Shown here: positions 36,316 through 44,194 of the stretch, in pieces
Layout of the letters: each line of letters begins with the position of its first letter
Position numbering within the stretch: the stretch's first letter is position 1
Source: an uncultured Bryobacterales bacterium
Lineage (GTDB): Bacteria; Acidobacteriota; Terriglobia; Bryobacterales; UBA6623
Assembly: GCA_958295955.1 (NCBI GenBank)
Contig: OY282420.1
Location: forward strand, 3,610,435-3,674,434
DNA: 64,000 nucleotides
Direction of reading: 5' to 3'
Made by a program: the position numbers and the translations under genes
Notes under the pieces: model-generated
Told to the model about the DNA's origin: nothing
Databases searched by the model: none
Seen by the model: only the letters and a program-made list of their open reading frames with translations

Positions 36316-39132
36316 GTGACGCCGGGGGAGTTCATCGCCAAGTGGCGCGTCTCCGAATTGAAGGAGCGCTCGGCGGCGCAGGAGCACTTCATCGACCTGT
36401 GCCGGCTGCTCGGCGAGCCGACGCCGGCCGAAGCCGACCCGACCGGCGGGCGCTACTGCTTCGAGCGCGGCGCGCGCAAGGACATCGGCGGCGACGGCTG
36501 GGCCGATGTCTGGAAACGGCACTGCTTCGCCTGGGAATACAAGGGCAAGCACGCCGATCTGGACGCGGCCTTTCGCCAACTCCGCCAATACGCGCTCGCC
36601 CTGGAAAACCCGCCGCTGCTGATCGTCTCCGACATGGCGCGGTTCCGCATCCGCACCAATTGGACCAACAGCGTCAGCGAAACCCACGAGTTCGCCTTGG
36701 ACGATCTCGCGGACGCCGCCGCGCGCGACACGCTCAAGTGGGCGATGTCCGACCCGCAGCGCCTGAAGCCCGGCGAGAGTCGGCAGGAGCTTACCGAGCG
36801 CGCGGCGGCGGCTTTCGCCTCGCTGGCCCAAGCGCTGCGCGGGCGCGGCAGCGAGCCGCAGGCGGTCGCCCGTTTCGTCAACCGGCTGGTGTTCTGCATG
36901 TTCGCCGAAGACGTGGGCCTGCTGCCCGACGACATGTTCACGCGGATGCTGGAGCAGGCGCGCAAGCGACCCCAAGAGTTCGTCGTTATGGCCCGCGACC
37001 TGTTCCGCGCGATGGCCGCCGGCGGCCTGGTCGGCTTCGAGCCCGTGGCGTGGTTCAACGGCGGTCTGTTCGCCGACGATGCGGCGCTGCCCTTGGAGCG
37101 GCCCGATATCGAGACGGCGCTCAAGGCGGCGGCGCTCGACTGGTCGGAGATCGACCCTTCGATCCTGGGCACGCTGTTCGAGCGCGGACTCGACCCGGAC
37201 AAGCGCTCGCAGCTTGGCGCGCACTATACCGACCGCGACAAGATCATGCTGCTCGTCGAGCCGGTGGTGATCCGCCCCTGGCTTGCCGCGTGGGAGACGG
37301 CGAAGGCCGAGATCGCCGCCTGTTTGCAACGCGCGGACGCGGCTAAGCCCAAAGCCACAAAAACGCGGCAGAGGGCGCGGGCCGAGCGGCTGCTGCGCGC
37401 CTTCCTCGACCGGCTGCGCGGCTTCACCGTGCTCGACCCCGCCTGCGGTTCGGGCAACTTCCTCTATCTCGCGCTGCACGCGCTCAAAGACCTGGAGCGC
37501 CGCGTGCAGTTGGACGCCGAGGAGCTGGGCTTGCAGCGGGAGTTTCCCGTGGTCGGCCCGGCCAACGTCAAGGGCATCGAGATCAACCCTTACGCCGCAG
37601 AGTTGGCCCGCATCTCGGTGTGGATCGGCGAAATCCAATGGATGCGGCGCAACGGCTTCCCCGGCTCGCGCGACCCGATCCTCAAGCCGCTTGACGCCAT
37701 CGAATGCCGCGACGCCATCCTGACCCCGCAGGGCGGGGAACCGGAATGGCCCGCAGCCGACGTCGTCATCGGCAATCCGCCGTTCCTGGGCGGCAAGCTG
37801 CTGCGCTCCGGATTGGGCGGCGATTATGTCGAAGCCCTGCAGCGCCTTTACGGCTCGCGGCTTCACGGCGAGGCCGATCTCGTCTGCCATTGGTTCGACA
37901 AGGCTTCGCGCCTGGTTGCCGCAGGGAAGGTCGCCCGCGCCGGTCTCGTGGCGACGAACTCGATCCGGGGCGGACGCAATCGCTCCGTGCTCGACCGCAT
38001 CGCCGAACAGGGCGCTATCTTCGATGCCTGGGCGGACGAGCCCTGGGTGGTCGAAGGCGCCGCCGTGCGGGTTTCCCTGGTCTGCTTCGCCGGGCGGGAA
38101 GCCGGGCTGTCCGCCGCGCTGAACGGCTCTCCGGCGCCGGGCGTCAATGCCGACCTGACGGCGGGCAGCCTCAATCTCGCCGGCGCAGGACGCCTGGACC
38201 GGAACGCGGGCGCCGCTTTCATGGGCGACACCAAGAACGGCCCGTTCGACATTCCGGGCGATCTGGCGCGGGAGTGGCTCCGCTTGCCCGCAAACCCGAA
38301 CGGGCGGCCGAATGCCGATGTTCTTAAGCCTTGGGTGAACGGCATGGACCTCACGCGCCGCCCGGCGGGCAAGTGGGTTATCGACTTCGGCCTCTCCATG
38401 AGCGAAGCCGAGGCAGCGCTCTACGAAGCGCCGTTTTCTTATGCCGCGCAGCACGTCAAGCCGGTGCGGCAACGGAACCGCGCCAAGAAAGTTCGGGATT
38501 TCTGGTGGCGTCACGAAGCTCCCCGTCCCGCCATGCGGCGGGCGCTCGATGGCCTGTCCCGCTATATCGCCACGCCGCGCGTCGCCAAGCATCGGTTGTT
38601 CGTCTGGCTGGACGCCCGTATCTGTCCCGATTGTGCCAACATAGTCGTTGCCCGCGAAGACGACGTGACCTTCGGCATCCTGCACAGCCGCTTTCATGAA
38701 GCATGGTCTCTGCGGCTCGGAACCAGTTTGGCAGACCGCCCGCGCTACACCCCGACCACCACCTTCGAGACGTTCCCTTTCCCGCAGGGGCTGACGCCCG
38801 ACGTTCCCGCTGCCATTGCCGAAGCAGCGCGGCGGTTGGTCGAGTTGCGCAACCGTTGGCTGAACCCGCCCGAATGGACGGCATGGATCGACGAACCGGT
38901 CCCCGGCTACCCCCGGCGCCCGGTTCCCCGAAACGAAGAAGCCGCGCAGCAACTCAAGAAGCGCACTCTCACCAACCTCTACAACGACCGTCCGCAATGG
39001 CTCGCCGACGCCCACGCCGCCCTTGACGCCGCCGTAGCCGCCGCCTACGGCTGGCCCGCCGACATTTCCGAAGACGACGCGCTCCGCGATCTCCTCAAAC
39101 GAAACCTGACGGATCACCACGACGAAGAATAA
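36316..39132 (+). CDS. MmeI-like single-chain restriction-modification enzyme (type IIL/IIG)
   Basis: A 938-residue fusion of endonuclease and N6-adenine methyltransferase. The N-terminal nuclease motif is D-X9-E-X-K exactly as in MmeI: Asp64, Glu74, Lys76 (GWADVWKR ... FAWEYKG). A helical spacer follows (about 150-330), then the gamma-class methyltransferase core with motif I LDPACGSGNFLYLAL (373-387) and motif IV GNPPF (486-490), then the target-recognition region (about 600-830) and a C-terminal helical part ending with AYGWPADISEDDAL. GTG start. Enzymes of this kind cut about 20 bases from an asymmetric site and modify only one strand. The specificity is unknown. All catalytic residues appear intact. 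Confidence 0.9.
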   Translation: MTPGEFIAKWRVSELKERSAAQEHFIDLCRLLGEPTPAEADPTGGRYCFERGARKDIGGDGWADVWKRHCFAWEYKGKHADLDAAFRQLRQYALALENPPLLIVSDMARFRIRTNWTNSVSETHEFALDDLADAAARDTLKWAMSDPQRLKPGESRQELTERAAAAFASLAQALRGRGSEPQAVARFVNRLVFCMFAEDVGLLPDDMFTRMLEQARKRPQEFVVMARDLFRAMAAGGLVGFEPVAWFNGGLFADDAALPLERPDIETALKAAALDWSEIDPSILGTLFERGLDPDKRSQLGAHYTDRDKIMLLVEPVVIRPWLAAWETAKAEIAACLQRADAAKPKATKTRQRARAERLLRAFLDRLRGFTVLDPACGSGNFLYLALHALKDLERRVQLDAEELGLQREFPVVGPANVKGIEINPYAAELARISVWIGEIQWMRRNGFPGSRDPILKPLDAIECRDAILTPQGGEPEWPAADVVIGNPPFLGGKLLRSGLGGDYVEALQRLYGSRLHGEADLVCHWFDKASRLVAAGKVARAGLVATNSIRGGRNRSVLDRIAEQGAIFDAWADEPWVVEGAAVRVSLVCFAGREAGLSAALNGSPAPGVNADLTAGSLNLAGAGRLDRNAGAAFMGDTKNGPFDIPGDLAREWLRLPANPNGRPNADVLKPWVNGMDLTRRPAGKWVIDFGLSMSEAEAALYEAPFSYAAQHVKPVRQRNRAKKVRDFWWRHEAPRPAMRRALDGLSRYIATPRVAKHRLFVWLDARICPDCANIVVAREDDVTFGILHSRFHEAWSLRLGTSLADRPRYTPTTTFETFPFPQGLTPDVPAAIAEAARRLVELRNRWLNPPEWTAWIDEPVPGYPRRPVPRNEEAAQQLKKRTLTNLYNDRPQWLADAHAALDAAVAAAYGWPADISEDDALRDLLKRNLTDHHDEE

Positions 39133-39199
39133 TCGTTTACCTAGCTGGTTGATTTTAATTTTGATGGTATTATCTTTCCTTGGAATAGAAGGAAGAGCT

Positions 39200-39352
39200 G
39201 TGAGACAAATTGAACTGGAGGCACAAAAACCAGCGGCGGACGAACAACGGCTACAATGGCTCGTTATCGGCGCGTATCTAAACAATTTGTGGCAAAGTAC
39301 GGATTCCAGATTGTGCTCGCCGAATTTCAATGAGCAGGAAGTAAAGGTCTAA
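39200..39352 (+). CDS. Possible 50-residue protein upstream of the AbiV-like gene
   Basis: A short frame starting with GTG at 39200, after a GGAAGAG sequence, and ending two bases before the start of the AbiV-like gene. It encodes a soluble, mixed peptide (QIELEAQKPAADEQRLQWLV ...). Base composition is AT-rich like the next gene, and the tight junction suggests coupling. It could also be the end of a longer decayed frame (an ATG at 39149 is in frame but would add a hydrophobic start). No family recognised. Confidence 0.35.
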   Translation: MRQIELEAQKPAADEQRLQWLVIGAYLNNLWQSTDSRLCSPNFNEQEVKV

Positions 39353-39354
39353 GC

Positions 39355-40596
39355 ATGAAGCCTGCCATTAAAGATTTGTCAAAACTTTCAGACGATCGCC
39401 TATTTGAGGAGATATCGAAAGGAATTAGTCTCATTATTAAGAATGCCGAGAGTTGGGACGATATTGCCCGCAATCTTGTCAAAGAGGGCAAGTATCACGG
39501 CGTCAAACTCTGCCGTTGCCTTGTAGAAGAGGAGTCAGCCAAGATTCTAATTCTCATCGATGCAGTGCGGTGTCCACGTGAATGTCAATTCTCAACATTG
39601 GAATTCTTTTACGATCATCTTGCGAAAGGAATTTACGCGAAAGCGTGCGAGTGGCGGACACCCAACTTTGAGATGATGTCCAAATACATCGAACGAGAAC
39701 GCCACTCGTGGTATTTGGATGGCCCCAAAGACGTTGACTGGATTTTCAGAAACTCCATCCAGGCAACAAGAGAACAAGCAATGTACGTTGACTATGTTCA
39801 AGACATTACTGAAGAGGATGGAGAACATTTTTGGATTTCGCCATCTTCTTCATACCAAGAGACATTATATTACACACCAATCTCTCTTGATGTGGCTCGC
39901 GCAATTGTTTGGATGAAAGCGACAACCCCTAAAGGGTTAAGTATTACCGCCGAAACATGGCGTAGTTTCGAGCCAAAACCTGAAACAACAATTCAGGAAC
40001 TGAACTGGTTCAAAAATAAGATGATAAAAAGGTTGAAGGAGGAAAGGGTATGCCTCGATCTTGAGGACAGAGAAATTCATAAATCTATATTTAATTGGCC
40101 GTTTCCATTGTGGTCTTTTGATCTGAAGAGCAAGAAGACTGATATAAAAGAATTGCGCAATGAACGAAAAAAATACAATATGTGGCTGAAGGAAACTGAG
40201 TCAAAACGAGATCCTAAACCTATAATATCCCGTAGAAAAATAGAGAAACTAAGCAATACTTTTTTTATCTGGGATCAAGAAATGAAAAGCATGATAGACG
40301 ATTTCCATAGAAACAAAAATAAAGATAAAAAATTTCGTACTCTCCATTCTTCTCTTTTTGTTCAATTTCATGATTTAAATTCGTATAAGAATTTGGAGCG
40401 AATGTTGCGTGAGCTATCCCGTGATGAACGTATGGATTTAGCTGCTCTTGCGTGGTTCGGGGAATTTAACGTGGCCGATTGGCCGTATCATCACCAACAT
40501 GCCCGTACAGTAATCGGGAGCGACTACAAGTACGAATCCGGACTTGGCCGTCATTGGCTAACTGGGCTGGAACGCTATGAAAAGAATGGGGAGTAG
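39355..40596 (+). CDS. AbiV/HEPN-like abortive-infection protein, AT-rich
   Basis: A 413-residue protein clearly lower in G+C than everything around it, with many AAA, ATT and TTT codons. Residues about 15-100 resemble the HEPN domain of AbiV-type abortive infection proteins: NAESWDDIARNLVKEGKYHGVKLCRCLVEEESAKILILI, where a helix pair is followed by the conserved EEE/S-K pattern, then FFYDHLAKGIYA. The remaining 300 residues are rich in Trp, Lys and Glu and have no recognised domain. A canonical RX4-6H HEPN motif is not obvious, so RNase activity is uncertain. Recent horizontal entry is very likely from composition. Confidence 0.6.
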   Translation: MKPAIKDLSKLSDDRLFEEISKGISLIIKNAESWDDIARNLVKEGKYHGVKLCRCLVEEESAKILILIDAVRCPRECQFSTLEFFYDHLAKGIYAKACEWRTPNFEMMSKYIERERHSWYLDGPKDVDWIFRNSIQATREQAMYVDYVQDITEEDGEHFWISPSSSYQETLYYTPISLDVARAIVWMKATTPKGLSITAETWRSFEPKPETTIQELNWFKNKMIKRLKEERVCLDLEDREIHKSIFNWPFPLWSFDLKSKKTDIKELRNERKKYNMWLKETESKRDPKPIISRRKIEKLSNTFFIWDQEMKSMIDDFHRNKNKDKKFRTLHSSLFVQFHDLNSYKNLERMLRELSRDERMDLAALAWFGEFNVADWPYHHQHARTVIGSDYKYESGLGRHWLTGLERYEKNGE

Positions 40597-40650
40597 TTCG
40601 AAGATGATGTTCTCAATCGAAGCCCCGGTGGGTCGGCCCGCCCCGCCGCC

Positions 40651-40785
40651 AAGCTACCAAGCGGCGACGCCCACGCCGCGCTTGACGCCGCCGTAGCCGC
40701 AGCGTACGGCTGGCCCGCGGACATCTCCGAAGACGAAGCGCTGAGCAAACTGCTGGCGCTCAACTCGACGGACCGAATCGAGTAA
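40651..40785 (+). pseudogene. C-terminal fragment of a second MmeI-like gene
   Basis: This frame reads DAHAALDAAVAAAYGWPADI then SEDEAL and a diverged tail ending with TAA at 40783-40785. It matches the last ~30 residues of the intact MmeI-like gene (39010-39100) at both protein and DNA level, but differs at the very end (SKLLALNSTDRIE instead of RDLLKRNLTDHHDEE). It has no start and is about 45 codons long. It is therefore a remnant of a related but distinct enzyme, left on the far side of the AT-rich insert. Confidence 0.8.
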
Positions 40786-40836
40786 GAGTTTTCGGAAAAG
40801 GCATTCCGCGGTATTTGCGTACTCTTTGTTTTATCC

Positions 40837-42159
40837 TCAATTGGGCGAATCCTCTATCCTCAAGACACCTTCCTCTATACCGATGTCTTCGCCCAGAGAA
40901 TTCCAGAGATCACGACGGAACAATGCTAAGAGCTTGGGAATCTCATCGAGATCTCCCAGAGAATATTGAGGGAATTTTATCGGATTAGAATGTAATACTC
41001 TTGATCCATGACTTTCGAGAGATTCATCAAGGATATGGCTTTTAGAACGAAGCCCCAATTTACTTTTTAGTGCTACAGGTATAGAGGTTCCTACAGCAAA
41101 AATCGCAACTTCAATAGCATATTCAGCTACTGGAAAACCGGATTTGTTTCTCACATGATGAGCATGTTTTATCAAGTTTACAAATAGAAAAACCAGCCAA
41201 TCTGGCGAGATAAAATAGTTAACACCATCCAAACGTCTCATAATAAATCCCAGTTCGACTAATCCATCGCAGTAAAGTTCTCTATAAATAAATTCCCTGG
41301 AAATCATTGGAGGGTCACTGTGAATTTCTTTTCGTGCGCCGCGTAGTATTGGCCGCCAGCATGCAGAGTGGAAATCAAGTGGGGTTTCCAGATCTGATAT
41401 GTCGTTACCTTGTTGATGGCTAACTGTAAGCCACGGTATATCGAGGTCCTCGGCAAGACCTCCTTGACGGAAGACGCGTTCAAATCTGATCTCGTCTCCT
41501 ATGGGTACAGCAGTCAAGCGAATTCCGTATGCATTCTCGGGGGAGCCGCGGCGTTTGAATTCCAGATGAAATCGTTTTGTGCGTTCCGAGAGCCGTCTTT
41601 CCAACCGCTCGAGTCCCCGCGACACGTTCAGCGTCATATCCTGGATTTCGCGCATTGTCATTTCCTCGCATCGGTCGGCCCGCCGTACCGGACAGACGCG
41701 CGTTTTCGTAACGCGGTGAGGAGCCAACCGGGACTTCCCGACGCGAATTAAAACCACGCCCTTGTCGCCTTCGGTCTGCACGGCGAAAATCTCAATCCGG
41801 GGGAGTTGCGGCTCCACACAATCGCGGAACACCAACTCCATGCGTTCCGCCAACTCCGCGCATCGCGGGATCGGCGAGATTTTCGCGGCAACCGGAGGTT
41901 TCGTATCGGATTCTTCGATGCCCAACAGCAGAACGCCGCCATAAGCATTTGCAAAGGCTGTGACTTCCTTAAGTATCTTCTTCTTTGCCGGCTCCCCAAT
42001 TCGGTTTTCACCGGACATCCACGGATCGGTGGAGTCTCCCGGGGTTGGCAGGCTTTCCTTGAACTCGATTTGCTCGCCTTCGGGAACTTCCGATTCAATC
42101 AGCGATTCGATGTCGCCGACGCGGACCTGATCGGCAGGCTTGGAGAGAACTTCAATCAC
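40837..42159 (-). CDS. AlbA_2 (Schlafen-type) putative DNA-binding protein
   Basis: A 440-residue protein with an N-terminal AlbA_2 domain (residues about 15-165): EGEQIEFKESLP followed by KKKILKEVTAFANAYGGVLLLGIEES is the family hallmark, shared with Schlafen proteins. The rest is helical and unassigned (WLVFLFVNLIKHAHHVRNKS, DLDEIPKLLALFRRDLWNSL). AlbA_2 proteins are frequent in defence islands, where some act as nucleases or regulators. The C-terminal half is more AT-rich than the N-terminal half, which may indicate a fusion. It converges with the MmeI-like fragment. Confidence 0.78.
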   Translation of the reverse strand: MIEVLSKPADQVRVGDIESLIESEVPEGEQIEFKESLPTPGDSTDPWMSGENRIGEPAKKKILKEVTAFANAYGGVLLLGIEESDTKPPVAAKISPIPRCAELAERMELVFRDCVEPQLPRIEIFAVQTEGDKGVVLIRVGKSRLAPHRVTKTRVCPVRRADRCEEMTMREIQDMTLNVSRGLERLERRLSERTKRFHLEFKRRGSPENAYGIRLTAVPIGDEIRFERVFRQGGLAEDLDIPWLTVSHQQGNDISDLETPLDFHSACWRPILRGARKEIHSDPPMISREFIYRELYCDGLVELGFIMRRLDGVNYFISPDWLVFLFVNLIKHAHHVRNKSGFPVAEYAIEVAIFAVGTSIPVALKSKLGLRSKSHILDESLESHGSRVLHSNPIKFPQYSLGDLDEIPKLLALFRRDLWNSLGEDIGIEEGVLRIEDSPN

Positions 42160-42475
42160 CGGATTGCTTCTTTAACCTACTCTAACGTGGAAATAGATGC
42201 CCTGGCGCATTGGGCCGGGCGGCGCCTATTCCCCGCTGTAAGCGGACTTTTGATCTGGGACGTTTGGCCGCATGATTTGAAGAGCGGCCTGGCGCGACCC
42301 AAAGCAAAAGCCGCAGGGCGCGGTTCGCGTTCAGTCAGGTTCAGTCGGGTTCAGTCGGGTTTAGTCACATAGCGGTCAGCGTCTCATATCAGGTGTCCCT
42401 GGTTGGTCCCAAATCACGCGTCCTCGCGCACCCGCTGCAATCTCCCGCGCGGTCCACGGCGGCGGGTCGGAAAAC
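42160..42475. other. 316-bp gene-free right edge of the defence island
   Basis: No credible gene on either strand. It contains the 13-bp GCTGTAAGCGGAC at 42235-42247 (inverse of a sequence at 33770-33782) and four 10-bp direct repeats at 42329-42368. It separates the AlbA_2 gene from gamma-glutamyltransferase, where ordinary high-GC metabolic genes resume. Confidence 0.7.
42329..42368. repeat. Four 10-bp direct repeats at the right edge of the defence island
   Basis: Units GTTCAGTCAG, GTTCAGTCGG, GTTCAGTCGG and GTTTAGTCAC lie head to tail. Unit length and copy number equal those of the left-edge array at 33728-33767, although the sequence of the unit differs. Confidence 0.85.
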
Positions 42476-44134
42476 CTACCAGGCGGCGACGCCGCCGTCT
42501 TTGCGCGGGTCGGAGCCGCCAAGCAGAATGCCCCGCTCCCAGTCGATCTCGATCGCCTGGTAGCCGCCGAATACGCCCGGACGCGAGACCGGCTTGTGCC
42601 CCATCGCCGCGAGCCGAGCGGCAACGTCCCGGCCTACGCCCGATTCCAGCGCCAGGCCGTCGCCTTCGAGATGCCGGAAGCGCGGAGCTTCGCCGGCTTC
42701 CTGCACGTTCATGCCGAACTCGATCCTGTTCAGCAGCGTCTGCACGTGGCCTTGCGGCTGCATCGCGCCGCCCATCACGCCGAAGCTCAGCCACGGCTTG
42801 CCGTCCTTGTAGGCCATCGCCGGAATGATCGTGTGGTAAGGCCGCTTGCGCGGCTCGATGCGGTTGGGGTGGCCTTCCTCCAGCGTGAACAGCGAGCCGC
42901 GATTCTGCAGCGCCACGCCCGTGCCGGGCACGACGACGCCGGAGCCGAAGCCGTGGAAAATGCTGGAAATGAAAGAGACCGCGTTGCGCTCCCGGTCCAC
43001 GACCGTCAGATAGACCGTGTCGCCGCCGCGGTCGATTCCCGAGGCAACCTCCTCGGCCGCCCGCTCGGTGTCGATGCGCGCGCGCTGCTTCTCGCCGTAT
43101 GCCTTCGAGATCAACTCCGGCACGGGCAATGCGCTGCGCTCCGGGTCGGCCAACCAGGCGCCCAAATCGGCGAAGGCCAATTTCTTCGCTTCCACCAACC
43201 TGTGCAGATAAGCCGCCGAGTTGAAGCCCAGGCTGCGTAGGTCGAAACCCTCGAGGATATTGAGCATGGCCGGCACCGCCATGCCTTGGCCGTTCGGCGG
43301 CAGCTCGAAAATCTCGTAGCCCCGATAGGTCGCGCCGATCGGCTCCACCCAGTCGGAATGCTGGTAAGCAAGGTCGGCAAGCGTCACCGGCCAACCCTGT
43401 TCGTTGAGGCAGGCGACCATGGCGCGCGCGAAATCGCCCTTGTAGAATGCGTCGCGACCGCCCTCGCCGATCTGCCGCAAGGTCTTCGCCAAGTCGGGGT
43501 TGCGAAAGACGTCGCCGTGCCCGTAGGGCTTGCCGTTGCGTAAAAAAGTCGCCGCGAAGGGTTCCCTGTGGGCGTGCAGCGCGCCCTGCGCCGCCCAATC
43601 GCCGGCGATGATTTCCGATACGGGAAAACCCTCTTCCGCGTAGCGAACGGCAGGCGCCAGCGTCTCGCCGAGACTCATCGCGCCGTAAGCGTCGAGCAGC
43701 GTCGCCCAGCCGTCCACGGTTCCGGGAATCGTTACCGAGAACGGCCCGACGACCGGAATTTCAGCGAGGTTTCGGGCAGAGAAAAACGAGGCGTCCACTG
43801 CCGCCGGCGAGAAGCCGCTGGCGTTGAGCCCGACCAGGCGGCCGCTCTCGGCGACGTAGGCCAGGACGAACATGTCGCCGCCGGGCCCGGTCATCATCGG
43901 CTCGACAACGGCCAGCGCCGCCGCCGCCGCCACCGCCGCGTCGAAGGCGTTTCCGCCCTGCTTCAGAATATCGAGGCCGACTTGAGCCGCCAGCGGCTGG
44001 CTGGCCGCGACCATCCCGTTGCGCGCAACCACCGCCGAGCGCCCGGCGGACGCCTGGCCGTGGGGGCGGTCGGCCGCCTGCATCGACACGGGCGCCGACA
44101 TCAGCGCCGCCGCGAACGCAACCACAATGCGCAC
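42476..44134 (-). CDS. ggt: Gamma-glutamyltransferase
   Basis: A 552-residue Ntn-hydrolase precursor with a signal peptide (IVVAFAAALMSAPVSMQAA). The enzyme self-cleaves before a Thr that becomes the N-terminal nucleophile; here this is Thr373 in GGDTVYLTVVDRERNAVSF. Other family blocks are GGNAFDAAVAAAAALAVVEP, GPGGDMFVL, FELPPNGQGM and GSPLF-like ALQNRGSLFTLEEGHPN. It should transfer or hydrolyse gamma-glutamyl groups in the periplasm, for example from glutathione. An OPT transporter gene lies just upstream on the same strand, which could import the released peptides. Confidence 0.93.
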   Translation of the reverse strand: MRIVVAFAAALMSAPVSMQAADRPHGQASAGRSAVVARNGMVAASQPLAAQVGLDILKQGGNAFDAAVAAAAALAVVEPMMTGPGGDMFVLAYVAESGRLVGLNASGFSPAAVDASFFSARNLAEIPVVGPFSVTIPGTVDGWATLLDAYGAMSLGETLAPAVRYAEEGFPVSEIIAGDWAAQGALHAHREPFAATFLRNGKPYGHGDVFRNPDLAKTLRQIGEGGRDAFYKGDFARAMVACLNEQGWPVTLADLAYQHSDWVEPIGATYRGYEIFELPPNGQGMAVPAMLNILEGFDLRSLGFNSAAYLHRLVEAKKLAFADLGAWLADPERSALPVPELISKAYGEKQRARIDTERAAEEVASGIDRGGDTVYLTVVDRERNAVSFISSIFHGFGSGVVVPGTGVALQNRGSLFTLEEGHPNRIEPRKRPYHTIIPAMAYKDGKPWLSFGVMGGAMQPQGHVQTLLNRIEFGMNVQEAGEAPRFRHLEGDGLALESGVGRDVAARLAAMGHKPVSRPGVFGGYQAIEIDWERGILLGGSDPRKDGGVAAW

Positions 44135-44194
44135 ATAAAGATTGTTGCAGGAAAGTTCCCCATGCGGCGCAGCGGTCTTGCTATCCGCCGGCCA

